A program made the translations under genes and the position numbers. A stretch of DNA of 64,000 nucleotides, taken from assembly GCA_965215145.1 (NCBI GenBank), contig OZ244038.1, positions 3,286,001-3,350,000 on the forward strand. The letters are read 5' to 3'. Below, one piece after another: positions 39,667-48,577 of this stretch (positions are counted from its first letter, which is position 1; every line of letters starts with the position of its first letter). The notes under the pieces were generated by a model. The model ran no database searches and had not been told where the DNA came from. It saw nothing but the letters and a program-made list of their open reading frames with translations. Source of the stretch: G965215145 sp965215145. Its GTDB lineage: Bacteria; Bacteroidota; Rhodothermia; Rhodothermales; JANQRZ01.

Positions 39667-42444
39667 CTAGGCGGCCTCGGGCTGTGCCTCTTCCGCCACC
39701 TCTACGATGTCGTCTTCGTCGAGGATGAGGCGGGTCACGTCGGCGATGGCGTCGGCGCCCTTGAGGTTGATCACCCGGACGCCCTGCGTGTTCCGGCCCA
39801 TCTCGCGGATGTCCGAGACCCGCATCCGGATCGCCGTGCCGCCCTCCGTCACGATCATCAGGTCGTCCCCGTCGACCACGCTCTTGAGCGCGACGAGGCG
39901 GCCCGTCTTCGGCGTCGTCTTCATCGTGAGGATGCCCTTGCCGCCGCGGCTCTGGAGGCGGTAGTCGTCCACAGGGCTCCGCTTGCCGTAACCCTTCTCC
40001 GAGACCGTCAGCACGCTGGCCCCGTCGCGCTTGACGGCGATCATCCCGGCGATCTCGTCGCCGTCGCCGAGGCTCATCCCCCGGACGCCGCGCGTGTTGC
40101 GGCCCATCGGGCGGACGTCGGACTCGTGGAAGTGGATGGCGCGGCCGTTCGTGGCGCCGAGGAGGACCTCCGTATCGCCGTCGGTGAGGCGGGCTTCGAG
40201 GAGCTCGTCGCCGTCCACGACGTCGATGGCGATGATGCCGGTGACGAGGGGGCGGCGGAACGCGGCGAGCGCCGTCTTCTTGACCTGCCCCCGCTTGGTC
40301 GCCATCAGCACGAAGTGGTTCTCCAGGAACTCGTCGCTCTCGAAGTCCGCCTTCGGGATCGAGAGGACGGCGCGCACGCGGTCGTCCTGGGCGATCTGGA
40401 TGAGGTTGCGGATCGAGCGGCCCTTCGCCGTGCGGGAGCCCTCCGGCACCTCGAAGACGCGGAGCCAGTAGCACTGCCCGGCGTCGGTGAAGAACAGGAG
40501 CCAGTCGTGGGTCGAGCCCATGAAGAGGTGCTCGACGAAGTCCTCGTCGCGGGTGCCGGCGCCGCGGAGGCCGCGCCCGCCCCGGCCCTGCTGGCGGTAC
40601 TCCGCCATCGAGGTCCGCTTGACGAGGCCCTGGTGGCTGACGGTCACGATGACGGGCTCGTCCTCGATCAGGTCCTCGATGTCGATGTCGCCGCCGCCGA
40701 CGAGGTCGATCTCGGTGAGGCGCGGCGAGCCGAACCGCTCCTTCATAGCGCGGAGCTCGTCCTTGATGATCTCCATCCGCAGCCCGCGCGAGGCGAGGAT
40801 GGCGCGGAGCCGCTCGATCTCCTGGAGGATCTCGCGGTACTCGGCGAGGATCTTCTCGCGCTCCATCCCCGTCAGCCGGCTGAGGCGCAGCGCGAGGATG
40901 GCCTCGGCCTGGGCCTCGGAGAGCCACGGGCGCGGGACGAACCGCTCCTCGACCTCGTCCTGCCCGGCGAACAGGCCGGCCTTGCGCTCGCCGCCGCGCT
41001 CGGTGGGGGGCACGGCGCTCAGGCCGAGGCGGTCGAGCTGCTCGGGGGTGAGGCGCTGGGGGTAGACGCCGGCCATGAGGTTCCGCTTGGCCGCGTCGGT
41101 GTCGGCGGAGTGGCGGATGATGGCGATCACCTCGTCGAGGTGGTCGAGCGCGAGGGTGAGCCCTTCGAGGAGGTGCGCCCGCTCCTCGGCCCGCCGGAGG
41201 TCGTAGCGGGTGCGCCGGACGACGACCTCGTGGCGGTGGTCGACGTAGTGGCCGACCATCTCCTTCAGCGTCAGCGTCCGGGGCCGGCCGCCGACGAGGG
41301 CGACCATGTTGATCCCGAAGGTCTGCTGGAGCTGGGTGTACTTGAAGAGCTGGTTCTGGACGACGGCCGGGACGGCGTCGCGCCGGAGCTCGATCACGAT
41401 CCGCATCCCGTCGCGGTCGCTCTCGTCGCGGAGGTCCGAGATGCCCTCGACGCGCTTGTCGCGCGCGGCGTGGGCGATCTTCTCGATCAGCGCGCTCTTG
41501 TTGACCTGGTACGGGATCTCCGTGACGATGAGCGCGATCCGGCCGCTCTTGAACTCCTCCTCGTGGATCTTCGCGCGGAGGATGCAGCGCCCGCGCCCGG
41601 TCCGGTACGCCTGGCGGATGCCGCCGTAGCCGTAGATCGTGCCGCCGGTCGGGAAGTCCGGCGCGGTGATGTGCTCGGCGAGGTCGTCGTCGGTGAGCGG
41701 GGACTCGCCGCCGTCGGCCGGGAGGCTGTCGACGTAGGCGACGATGCCGTCGACGAGCTCGGAGAGGTTGTGGGGCGGGATGTTCGTCGCCATCCCGACG
41801 GCGATGCCGCTGGCCCCGTTCATGAGGAGGTTCGGGAGGGCAGCCGGGAACACCGTCGGCTCCGTGAGGGAGTCGTCGAAGTTCGGCTCGTAGTCGACGG
41901 TCTCCTTGCCGATGTCCTCCAGCAGCGCCGCCGCGGCCGGCGTCATCCGGGCCTCGGTGTAGCGCATGGCCGCCGCGGCGTCGCCGTCGACGGAGCCGAA
42001 GTTGCCCTGGCCGTCCACCAGCGGCGTCCGCATCGAGAACTCCTGCGCCATGCGGACCATCGCCTGGTAGACCGACTGGTCCCCGTGCGGGTGGTACTTG
42101 CCGAGCACCTCGCCGACGATGCGGGCGCTCTTGCGGTGGGCCTTGCCGGGCGTCAGCCCGAGCTCGCTCATGCCGTAGAGCACGCGGCGCTGCACCGGTT
42201 TGAGCCCGTCGCGGACGTCGGGCAGCGCGCGGCTCACGATCACCGACATCGAGTAGTCGATGTAGGAGGAGCGCATCTCCTCCTCGATGTTGATCGGGAT
42301 GATGCGCGCGCCATCGGGCGGGGCGCCGTCGCCGCCAGCGTCGCCGGTCACGTCGGGGAGTTCGCGGCGGTCGTAGGCGCCGCCGGCGCCGGCGTTCTCG
42401 TTGGCGTCGTCGGGCGTGCCTTCGGGGCGGTCGTGGGGCTCCAT
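39667..42444 (-). CDS. gyrA: DNA gyrase subunit A
   Basis: The 925-residue subunit of the ATP-dependent topoisomerase introduces negative supercoils. A ~45-residue acidic/Gly-rich extension precedes the conserved S-Y-I-D-Y-S-M-S-V-I-V-x-R-A-L-P-D-V. The active-site tyrosine is Y162 (A-A-M-R-Y-T-E-A-R-M). The C-terminal beta-pinwheel has a GyrA-box-like Q-Q-G-R-G-G-R-G, which favours gyrase over topoisomerase IV ParC. In the quinolone-determining region K-Y-H-P-H-G-D-Q-S-V-Y-Q, the residues equal to E. coli S83 and D87 are both Gln (Q123 and Q127). A TACCTT box lies 36 bp upstream. Confidence 0.95.
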   Translation of the reverse strand: MEPHDRPEGTPDDANENAGAGGAYDRRELPDVTGDAGGDGAPPDGARIIPINIEEEMRSSYIDYSMSVIVSRALPDVRDGLKPVQRRVLYGMSELGLTPGKAHRKSARIVGEVLGKYHPHGDQSVYQAMVRMAQEFSMRTPLVDGQGNFGSVDGDAAAAMRYTEARMTPAAAALLEDIGKETVDYEPNFDDSLTEPTVFPAALPNLLMNGASGIAVGMATNIPPHNLSELVDGIVAYVDSLPADGGESPLTDDDLAEHITAPDFPTGGTIYGYGGIRQAYRTGRGRCILRAKIHEEEFKSGRIALIVTEIPYQVNKSALIEKIAHAARDKRVEGISDLRDESDRDGMRIVIELRRDAVPAVVQNQLFKYTQLQQTFGINMVALVGGRPRTLTLKEMVGHYVDHRHEVVVRRTRYDLRRAEERAHLLEGLTLALDHLDEVIAIIRHSADTDAAKRNLMAGVYPQRLTPEQLDRLGLSAVPPTERGGERKAGLFAGQDEVEERFVPRPWLSEAQAEAILALRLSRLTGMEREKILAEYREILQEIERLRAILASRGLRMEIIKDELRAMKERFGSPRLTEIDLVGGGDIDIEDLIEDEPVIVTVSHQGLVKRTSMAEYRQQGRGGRGLRGAGTRDEDFVEHLFMGSTHDWLLFFTDAGQCYWLRVFEVPEGSRTAKGRSIRNLIQIAQDDRVRAVLSIPKADFESDEFLENHFVLMATKRGQVKKTALAAFRRPLVTGIIAIDVVDGDELLEARLTDGDTEVLLGATNGRAIHFHESDVRPMGRNTRGVRGMSLGDGDEIAGMIAVKRDGASVLTVSEKGYGKRSPVDDYRLQSRGGKGILTMKTTPKTGRLVALKSVVDGDDLMIVTEGGTAIRMRVSDIREMGRNTQGVRVINLKGADAIADVTRLILDEDDIVEVAEEAQPEAA

Positions 42445-42480
42445 CGGGGCGGGGAGTCGTGGTCCGGGGCCAATCGGAAG

Positions 42481-42486
42481 AAGGTA
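42481..42486 (-). promoter_or_regulatory. TACCTT box for gyrA
   Basis: CCG-TACCTT-CTTCC on the minus strand, 36 bp before ATG 42444. It closely resembles the pyk box. Confidence 0.4.
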
Positions 42487-42561
42487 CGGCCCGCCCGTGT
42501 CACCGACGTGTCAGAAGGGGGTGAAAGCGGGGGTGGACTGGCCCCCTCAGAAACAGGGTTT

Positions 42562-43122
42562 TCACCCCTCCTCGCTGCCCACCGGGCGGTCGAGCGCGAG
42601 CACGGCAGCAACGACGTTGGCGGCCACATCGGGTGGGGTCAGCCCGTCGGCCTCGACGACGACGTCGGCGCGGCTGTAGAACCGCTCGCGGCGGTCGAGG
42701 ATGGCCTGAATCCGTTCGAGGAGCCGTTCGCCGACGAGGGGGCCGTCGGCGTCGCGGAGGAGGGGGCGCGTCTCGTCGGCCGAGAGCCGCGCGGCGAGGG
42801 TCTCGGGGGGGACGCGGAGGTAGGCGACGATGCCGCCGTCCTGCGCCATCGCCATCGTGGCCTCGGAGGTGAGCGCGCCGCCGCCCGTGGCGATCACGAC
42901 GCCCTCCTCGGCGAGCACCTGCGAGAGCACGGCGGTTTCGAGGGCGCGGAAGCTGTCCTCGCCGCGGTCGGCGAAGAGCTCGGTGGCGGAGCGGCCCGCC
43001 GCCTGCTCGACGCGCTCGTCGAGGTCGACGAACCGGTAGCCGAGGCCGTCGGCGACGAGGGGGCCGGCGGTGGACTTCCCGCTGCCCATCGGGCCGGTGA
43101 GGAAGAGACGCGAGGAGGTCAT
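42562..43122 (-). CDS. aroK: Shikimate kinase
   Basis: The 186-residue enzyme phosphorylates shikimate to shikimate-3-phosphate in aromatic amino acid synthesis. Walker A G-P-M-G-S-G-K-S-T is at residues 10-18, the shikimate-binding D-L-D-E-R-V-E follows, then A-T-G-G-G-A and the R-P-L-L lid segment; all are in the family order. The start is ATG 43120-43122; the much longer in-frame extension upstream overlaps truA antisense and is rejected. It may be transcribed before gyrA, since gyrA starts 117 bp downstream. Confidence 0.94.
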   Translation of the reverse strand: MTSSRLFLTGPMGSGKSTAGPLVADGLGYRFVDLDERVEQAAGRSATELFADRGEDSFRALETAVLSQVLAEEGVVIATGGGALTSEATMAMAQDGGIVAYLRVPPETLAARLSADETRPLLRDADGPLVGERLLERIQAILDRRERFYSRADVVVEADGLTPPDVAANVVAAVLALDRPVGSEEG

Positions 43123-43152
43123 GGCACGGCGGGGCGGGGTGGGGGGCGCCGG

Positions 43153-43158
43153 TATCTT
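43153..43158 (+). promoter_or_regulatory. TATCTT box for truA
   Basis: GGCGCCGG-TATCTT-CGGG, about 67 bp before GTG 43225. The same 14 bases GGCGCCGGTATCTT recur before arcA. Confidence 0.45.
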
Positions 43159-43224
43159 CGGGGGTGAGCCGGAACGATAGCGCGTGACGCGCCCGGTTTC
43201 TCCTGCAATGTACCGCTTCCGCCG

Positions 43225-44037
43225 GTGCCCCGATACCGCCTCCTGGTCGAATACGACGGCGCCCCGTTCGCGGGCTGGCAGGTCCAGCCCGGCCAGCCGA
43301 CGGTCCAGGCTGCGCTCGAAGACGCCCTTGCGACCGTGCTCCGCGAGCCCATTCGCGTCACGGGCTCCGGCCGCACCGACGCCGGCGTCCACGCGCGCGG
43401 GCAGGTCGCCCACTTCGACGCCGGGGCGGAGGTCGATACCCATCGGCTCCGCCGGCAGCTCAACGGCGTGCTCGGCCAGCGCACCGCCGGCGCCGTCGCC
43501 GTGCTCGCCGCCGAGCGCGTGGCCGACGGGTTCCACGCCCGCTACGACGCGCAGCGCAGGCTCTATCACTACCACGCCACGGGGCGCCCCCGCGCCCTCG
43601 ACCGCCGCACCCGCTGGGTGGTCCGGCCCGAGCCGGACTGGGAGCGGATGAACCGCGCCGCCTCCGCCCTCCTCGGCCGCCACGACTTCAGCGCGTTCTG
43701 CCTCACCCGCTCCGAGACCGAGAACTGCGTCTGCACCGTCGGGCGGGCCGTGTGGGTCGAGGAGGAGCGGGCGGGGGACTGGCGGTTCGAGGTCACCGCC
43801 GACCGGTTCCTGCACGGGATGGTCCGCGCCATCGTCGGGACGCTGGTGGAGGTGGGCCTCGGGAAGCGCGAGCCGGACAGCGTCACCGCCGTGCTGGCCT
43901 CGGGGGACCGCCGCGCCGCCGGCCCCGCCGCGCCGCCCCACGGGCTCGTGCTGGAGCGCGTGAGCTACCCCGGTGGCTTCGGCGCCCTGCTAACTCGGCG
44001 TAACGCGGCGTCAGTTGAGGAGCAACAACGGCCCTGA
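43225..44037 (+). CDS. truA: tRNA pseudouridine(38-40) synthase TruA
   Basis: The enzyme isomerises uridines 38-40 of the tRNA anticodon stem. The 270-residue product (GTG 43225) has Y-D-G-A-P-F-A-G-W-Q-V-Q-P near the start and the catalytic aspartate D52 in G-R-T-D-A-G-V-H-A. The R-R-L-Y-H-Y-H segment and the H-G-M-V-R-A-I-V-G-T-L motif in the second half complete it. GTG was chosen because it directly precedes the conserved P-R-Y-R-L-L-V-E-Y-D. It is divergent from aroK. Confidence 0.94.
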   Translation: MPRYRLLVEYDGAPFAGWQVQPGQPTVQAALEDALATVLREPIRVTGSGRTDAGVHARGQVAHFDAGAEVDTHRLRRQLNGVLGQRTAGAVAVLAAERVADGFHARYDAQRRLYHYHATGRPRALDRRTRWVVRPEPDWERMNRAASALLGRHDFSAFCLTRSETENCVCTVGRAVWVEEERAGDWRFEVTADRFLHGMVRAIVGTLVEVGLGKREPDSVTAVLASGDRRAAGPAAPPHGLVLERVSYPGGFGALLTRRNAASVEEQQRP

Positions 44038-44069
44038 AGCTTCGTTCACCGCGCTCCCCGCTCACACCG

Positions 44070-45449
44070 ATGCGGCTCCCCCCTCCCCTGCTCCTCGCGC
44101 TGCTCGCCCTCTCGCCGGGCTGCGAGCGCCCGTTCGTCGAGGTCGAGGCGCCGACGGTCGAGGCCGTCACGCCGGACCTCGACGTGGTGCAGACCGAGCC
44201 GGTGCTGCCGCTGACGCTGCGGGCATCGTCGTTCCGCGCCGTCGAGCGGGTCGAGGTCAACGGCGAGCCCGCGACGTACCGCCGCAGCGACGACGTCTAC
44301 CTCGACACGCTCCGGCTGCGTGAGGGGCCCAATCCGATTCTCGTCGCGGCGTTTGATGCGGGCGGGGTCGTAGGGGAGGACACGCTCTGGGCGGTCTACC
44401 TCCCCCGCCGATTCGAGGCGGCCCCCCTGCTCGACCTCCCGGCCCCGCGCGCCGGCCACACCGCCACGCGCCTCCCCGACGGCCGCGTGCTCGTCGCCGG
44501 CGGAACCCGCTCGTTCACCGACCCCGCCCTTGATACAGCCGTCCTCCTGAACCCCGCCGAGCTGACGGCCACAGCCGCCCCCCTCCCACTCCGAACACCG
44601 CGGGTGGGGCATGCGGCCTCCGTGATGCCCGACGGCCGCGTGCTCCTCACCGGCGGTGCCCGCCGCCTCTCCCCAGACGCCGTCTCCGACCTCGTCGCCA
44701 CGGTCGAGCTGTTCGAGCCTGCGACCGAGCAGTTCGAGGAGGTGGCGGTGACGGAGGAGGACGGGACGCCGGCCGAGCCGCTGCTCCGCGCCGGCCACAC
44801 GGCGGCGGTGCTCGTCAGGTCGGACGGACGGCCGCGGTTGTACGTCTACGGCGGCGAGGGCGACGTGAGCTTCTCGGGCGAGCCCGCGCTCGGCCGCCTC
44901 CCGTTCATCCGCGTGTTCCGGTTCGAGGACGGTGAGGCGGGGCCGCGCCTCGTGGCCGAGGGGCCACGCCAGCTCTTCCGATACGCCCCCATTGCATACC
45001 ACACGATGACGCCGCTGAGCACGGAGCCGAACGGGCTGGGCCGCTACCTCGTCGCCGGCACGTCTGGCCCGGCACAGCTCGGGCGGCCGGAGGCGCCGTT
45101 CGCCTTCGACTTCGGCCCCACCACCATCGAGGCCACGGCCGTCGGGCCGATGGGAGCACCGCGGCAGGACCACGCCGCGGCGCCGTTACTGGACACCGTG
45201 GTCATCACCGGGGGCCGGGAGGGCGGCCAGCTCGCCCCGCTCCCGACCGGCGAGGTGTTTGCTTATCAGGAGGATGAACTTGGGCCGGCCCGTTTCTTCC
45301 GCCTCCCGGATTCACAGCGGCTCCTCACCCCGCGCTGGGGCCACACCGCAACAATCCTCGCCGACGGCCGAATACTCGTCGCGGGCGGATTCCAGGCTGA
45401 CGGATCCGCTCTGAGACGCACCGAGCTCTTTTCGCCACCGACGCGCTAG
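44070..45449 (+). CDS. Kelch-repeat lipoprotein
   Basis: The 459-residue product has a lipoprotein signal with the lipidated Cys at residue 18 (A-L-S-P-G-C). The N-terminal domain (about 20-115) looks like an Ig-like fold. Kelch-type repeats follow: R-A-G-H-T-A-T-R-L-P-D-G-R-V-L-V-A-G-G, then V-G-H-A-A-S-V-M-P-D-G-R-V-L-L-T-G-G, R-A-G-H-T-A-A-V-L, R-Q-D-H-A-A-A-P-L and W-G-H-T-A-T-I-L-A-D-G-R. Together they predict a beta-propeller anchored to the outer membrane. Function is unknown; it is probably a binding protein. It is followed by a small membrane-protein gene 19 bp later. Confidence 0.82.
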   Translation: MRLPPPLLLALLALSPGCERPFVEVEAPTVEAVTPDLDVVQTEPVLPLTLRASSFRAVERVEVNGEPATYRRSDDVYLDTLRLREGPNPILVAAFDAGGVVGEDTLWAVYLPRRFEAAPLLDLPAPRAGHTATRLPDGRVLVAGGTRSFTDPALDTAVLLNPAELTATAAPLPLRTPRVGHAASVMPDGRVLLTGGARRLSPDAVSDLVATVELFEPATEQFEEVAVTEEDGTPAEPLLRAGHTAAVLVRSDGRPRLYVYGGEGDVSFSGEPALGRLPFIRVFRFEDGEAGPRLVAEGPRQLFRYAPIAYHTMTPLSTEPNGLGRYLVAGTSGPAQLGRPEAPFAFDFGPTTIEATAVGPMGAPRQDHAAAPLLDTVVITGGREGGQLAPLPTGEVFAYQEDELGPARFFRLPDSQRLLTPRWGHTATILADGRILVAGGFQADGSALRRTELFSPPTR

Positions 45450-45468
45450 CACGCCCCCACCGCCTCCA

Positions 45469-45657
45469 ATGCTGATCCAGCGCATCCTCCAGGTCGTCCT
45501 CGTCGCCATCGTGCTGATGGTGGCGCTTTCGCTGCTCGCCTTCCTGCTCAAGATCGGGCAGGTGCTCCTCGGGATCGGGCTGAAGCTGCTCGTGATCCTC
45601 CTCGTGATCGCGGCCGTGCTGCGCTTCTTCGAGCTGCTGCGGGAGCGGCGCTACTGA
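45469..45657 (+). CDS. Small hydrophobic membrane protein
   Basis: The 62-residue product is almost entirely hydrophobic, with two closely spaced predicted helices (about 5-30 and 33-52) and a basic end, E-L-L-R-E-R-R-Y. It is the only good start in this gap, in phase with GC-rich codon use, directly after the Kelch lipoprotein gene and before a terminator. No family was recognised. Confidence 0.6.
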   Translation: MLIQRILQVVLVAIVLMVALSLLAFLLKIGQVLLGIGLKLLVILLVIAAVLRFFELLRERRY

Positions 45658-45683
45658 GGCCCCCTCCCCCGCTCTCATCGCCC

Positions 45684-45717
45684 AGAGGGACGCACACGCT
45701 GCGTCCCTCTCGCTTTT
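45684..45717 (+). terminator. Rho-independent terminator
   Basis: A perfect 11-bp stem, AGAGGGACGCA (45684-45694) and TGCGTCCCTCT (45700-45710), with a 5-nt loop is followed by CGCTTTT. It is the best intrinsic terminator in the window and ends the Kelch/small membrane protein unit before arcA. Confidence 0.85.
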
Positions 45718-45725
45718 GGCGCCGG

Positions 45726-45731
45726 TATCTT
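45726..45731 (+). promoter_or_regulatory. TATCTT box for arcA-tadA-ypdA
   Basis: GGCGCCGG-TATCTT-GACC just after the terminator and 27 bp before ATG 45759. It shares 14 bases with the truA upstream region. Confidence 0.5.
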
Positions 45732-45758
45732 GACCGCCCCCGCTAACCCCTCGCTCGC

Positions 45759-47078
45759 ATGGACCAGCCCGTCGTCGCCAACAACGCCCGCGGACGTGAC
45801 GCTGCTGAAGGCGTGCTCCGCGTCACCAGCGAGACGGCCCCCCTGCGGCAGGTCGTCGTCCACACGCCGGGCGAGGAGATGGCCCTCGTCTCGCCGGAGA
45901 ACAAGCTCGAGCTCCTCTTCGACGACATCCTCTTCACCGAGCGCGCCGAGGCCGAGCACGCCGTGATGTGCCGGCTCTTCCACGCCGCCGTTGGGGAGGA
46001 CGACGCGGTGGTGCAGATCGGCGGGCTGCTGCGGGAGGCCTTCGACGAGGAGGCCGCGCGGGACGAGTTCGTGGAGCTGCTGGCCGAGCGGATCCCCGAG
46101 CGCAACTACGCCGCCTACGCCGACGACCTCCGCCGGCTCAGCCCGGACGAGCTCCACCGGTTCGCGCTGACGGGCCGGAGCCCGCTGCCGATCCGCGCGC
46201 AGCCCATCCCGAACCTGATGTTCACCCGCGACCTCGCGGCGGTCGTGGGCGGGCACATCATCCTCAGCCACGCCGCCACGCTCGCCCGCGCGCGCGACAG
46301 CATCGTCGTCCGCGTCGTGCTCCGCCACCACCCCCGCTTCGCCGGCGTCCGGGACCGGCTGATCGAGCTGCCGCCGCACGTCTCGTTCGAGGGCGGGGAC
46401 CTCCTCGTCGTCGACGAGCGGACGGTCCTCGTCGGCAACTCGGAGCGGACCAGCCTCGGCGGGGTGATGGCGATCACGCAGGCGCTCTTCGAGCGGACGG
46501 GCATCGAGAACGTGGTGATGGTGAACCTCCCGAAGGCGCGCTACTGCATGCACCTCGACACCGTGTTCACCTTCGCCAGCCCGACGGAGTGCGTCGAGTT
46601 CCCCCCGGTGATTGAGGGCGGGCGCAGCCACATCATGCACTTCACGAAGGCCGACGCGGACCCCGAGCGGCCCGCCGCTGAGCGGTTCCACACGGCGATG
46701 TGGCCGGACGTGAAGACGGCCCTCGAAGCCCTCACCGAGCGCGAGATGACCTTCATCCGCTGCGGCGGCGAGGAGCTCATCCACCAGCGCCGCGAGCAGT
46801 GGACCGACGGGGCCAACCTCTTCGCGCTCGCGCCGGGCGTCGTCGTGAGCTACGAGCGGAACCAGCGCACCGCCGCCGCCCTCCGCGACCACGGCTACCA
46901 TACTGTCGAGGCCGGCGCCTTCCTCGACTACCACGGCGGGGGGCCGATCCCGCAGGACCGGAAGGTGGCGATCCAGCTCCGCGGCCACGAGCTCAGCCGC
47001 GGCCGGGGCGGCCCGCGCTGCATGACGATGCCGCTCCTCCGCGGCCCCCTCCCAGGGGCGAACGGCACCACGTCCTGA
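45759..47078 (+). CDS. arcA: Arginine deiminase
   Basis: The enzyme hydrolyses arginine to citrulline and ammonia. The 439-residue product has F-T-R-D (substrate loop), E-G-G-D, the M-H-L-D-T-V-F-T motif with the catalytic histidine, and the nucleophile C421 in R-G-G-P-R-C-M-T-M-P. All four core catalytic motifs are intact. No ornithine carbamoyltransferase or carbamate kinase gene is adjacent, so the ATP-generating ADI pathway is not encoded as one operon here. The gene overlaps tadA by one base (TGATG). Confidence 0.94.
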   Translation: MDQPVVANNARGRDAAEGVLRVTSETAPLRQVVVHTPGEEMALVSPENKLELLFDDILFTERAEAEHAVMCRLFHAAVGEDDAVVQIGGLLREAFDEEAARDEFVELLAERIPERNYAAYADDLRRLSPDELHRFALTGRSPLPIRAQPIPNLMFTRDLAAVVGGHIILSHAATLARARDSIVVRVVLRHHPRFAGVRDRLIELPPHVSFEGGDLLVVDERTVLVGNSERTSLGGVMAITQALFERTGIENVVMVNLPKARYCMHLDTVFTFASPTECVEFPPVIEGGRSHIMHFTKADADPERPAAERFHTAMWPDVKTALEALTEREMTFIRCGGEELIHQRREQWTDGANLFALAPGVVVSYERNQRTAAALRDHGYHTVEAGAFLDYHGGGPIPQDRKVAIQLRGHELSRGRGGPRCMTMPLLRGPLPGANGTTS

Positions 47079-47572
47079 TGGCGCTGGGATCGCTCCTCGG
47101 CGAGGATCGGCGGTGGATGCGGCAGGCGCTCCGCGAGGCCGAGCGCGCGGCCGAGGAGGGCGAAGTCCCCGTCGGCGCCGTCGTCGTGCGCGGCGGGCAG
47201 GTCGTCGGGCGCGGGCGGAACGCGGTCGAGCGCCTGGGCGACCCCACGGCCCACGCCGAGATCCTGGCGGTAACGGCGGCCTGCGAGACGCTCGGCTCGA
47301 AGTGGCTCGACGGCTGCACCCTCTACGTCACTCTGGAGCCGTGCCCGATGTGCGCGGGCGCGCTCGTGCTGGCCCGGTTGCCCCGGCTCGTCTTCGGCGC
47401 GCTCGATGAGAAGCTCGGCGCCGTCGAGACGCTCTACGCCATCGCGCAGGACCGCCGGCTGAACCACCAGATCGAGACGGTCTCGGGGGTCGAGGCGGAG
47501 GCCGCGGGCGATCTGTTGCGGGCGTTCTTCCGGCAGCGCCGCGCGGAACGGCCCCCGCCCCGCTCGGGTTGA
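47078..47572 (+). CDS. tadA: tRNA-specific adenosine deaminase TadA
   Basis: The enzyme converts adenosine 34 of tRNA-Arg(ACG) to inosine, extending codon reading. The 164-residue product starts at ATG 47078, which shares its A with the arcA stop. The zinc and catalytic residues are H59, E61 (T-A-H-A-E), C89 and C92 (P-C-P-M-C). The C-terminal half (L-V-F-G-A-L-D-E-K-L-G-A-V; L-N-H-Q-I-E) is typical of TadA, not of cytosine or CMP deaminases. Coupling to arcA may only reflect compact gene packing. Confidence 0.94.
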   Translation: MALGSLLGEDRRWMRQALREAERAAEEGEVPVGAVVVRGGQVVGRGRNAVERLGDPTAHAEILAVTAACETLGSKWLDGCTLYVTLEPCPMCAGALVLARLPRLVFGALDEKLGAVETLYAIAQDRRLNHQIETVSGVEAEAAGDLLRAFFRQRRAERPPPRSG

Positions 47573-47601
47573 CGGCGCTCATCAGCGGAGCGCAAGCGGA
47601 G

Positions 47602-48576
47602 ATGCACGATGTCGTCATCGTCGGGGCCGGCCCCATTGGGCTGGCGTGCGGGATCGAGGTGCAGCGCGCGGGGATGAGCGCATTGGTGATCGACAAGGGC
47701 GCCCTCATCAACTCGTTCCTCGGCTACCCCACGGGGATGGAGTTCTTCTCGACCCCGGACCTGATGGAGATCGGCGGCTACCCCCTCGTCGCGCGCGGCT
47801 ACAAGCCGCTCCGCGAGGAGGCCATCGACTACTACCGCCGCGTGGCCGAGGCCGAGGGGCTGGAGGTCCGACTCTACGAGACCGTCGAGCGCGTGGACGG
47901 TGAGATCGGCCAGTTCACCGTCGTCACCGACCAGGGCACGTACCCCTGCCGGTACGTCGTCGTCGCCACCGGTTTCTACGACGTCCCGAACCGGCTCGGT
48001 GTGCCCGGCGAGGAGCTTCCGAAGGTGGCGCACTACTTCCGCGAACCGTACCCGTACAGCGGCCAGCGCGTCGCCATCGTCGGGGCGAAGAACTCGGCGG
48101 CGCTGGCGGCGCTCTCGTGCCTCCGCCACGGCGCCGAGGTGACCCTCATCCATCGCGGCCCCGAGGTCTCGCCGAGCGTGAAGTACTGGATCCGCCCGAA
48201 CCTCATCAACCGCATCGCCGGCGGCGCCATCCGCGCCTTTTTCGACACGACCGTCGAGGAGATCCGGCCAGACACCCTGCTGCTCCGCACCCCCGACGGC
48301 GAGGTCGAGATCGGAAACGACTGGGTGCTCGCCCTCATCGGCTACCGCCCGAACTACCCGCTCCTGGAACGGTTGGGGATCGCGTTTGAGGGGCCGGACC
48401 GCAAGCCGGTCTACGACCACGAGACGTTTGAGACGAACCGGCCGGGGCTCTACATGGCCGGCACCATCCTCGGCGGGCTCGACACGAGCGAGTGGTTCAT
48501 CGAGAACGGGCGGCACCACGCGCAGCAGATCGCCCGGCACATCGCCGCGCGCGAGGACGAAGCCGTCACCGCCTGA
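47602..48576 (+). CDS. ypdA: YpdA-family FAD/NAD(P)-binding oxidoreductase (bacillithiol disulfide reductase type)
   Basis: The 324-residue flavoprotein resembles thioredoxin reductase but lacks the C-x-x-C redox pair, as in YpdA. Motifs are G-A-G-P-I-G-L-A-C-G (FAD, residues 8-17), G-x-P-T-G-M-E-F-F-S-T, V-A-T-G-F-Y-D-V-P-N, G-A-K-N-S-A-A (NADPH) and the final G-L-Y-M-A-G-T-I-L-G-G. ATG 47602 is used; TTG 47569 upstream is a weaker alternative. YpdA reduces oxidised bacillithiol in Firmicutes, and Rhodothermota relatives suggest use of that thiol. It is convergent with the heptaheme protein, one base apart. Confidence 0.85.
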   Translation: MHDVVIVGAGPIGLACGIEVQRAGMSALVIDKGALINSFLGYPTGMEFFSTPDLMEIGGYPLVARGYKPLREEAIDYYRRVAEAEGLEVRLYETVERVDGEIGQFTVVTDQGTYPCRYVVVATGFYDVPNRLGVPGEELPKVAHYFREPYPYSGQRVAIVGAKNSAALAALSCLRHGAEVTLIHRGPEVSPSVKYWIRPNLINRIAGGAIRAFFDTTVEEIRPDTLLLRTPDGEVEIGNDWVLALIGYRPNYPLLERLGIAFEGPDRKPVYDHETFETNRPGLYMAGTILGGLDTSEWFIENGRHHAQQIARHIAAREDEAVTA

Positions 48577-48577
48577 C

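Noticed and set aside
39310..43167. Very long open frame on the plus strand across gyrA and aroK
   Set aside because: It is the antisense shadow of gyrA/aroK in GC-rich DNA, with V/E/R/D/G/A-rich composition and no family motif.
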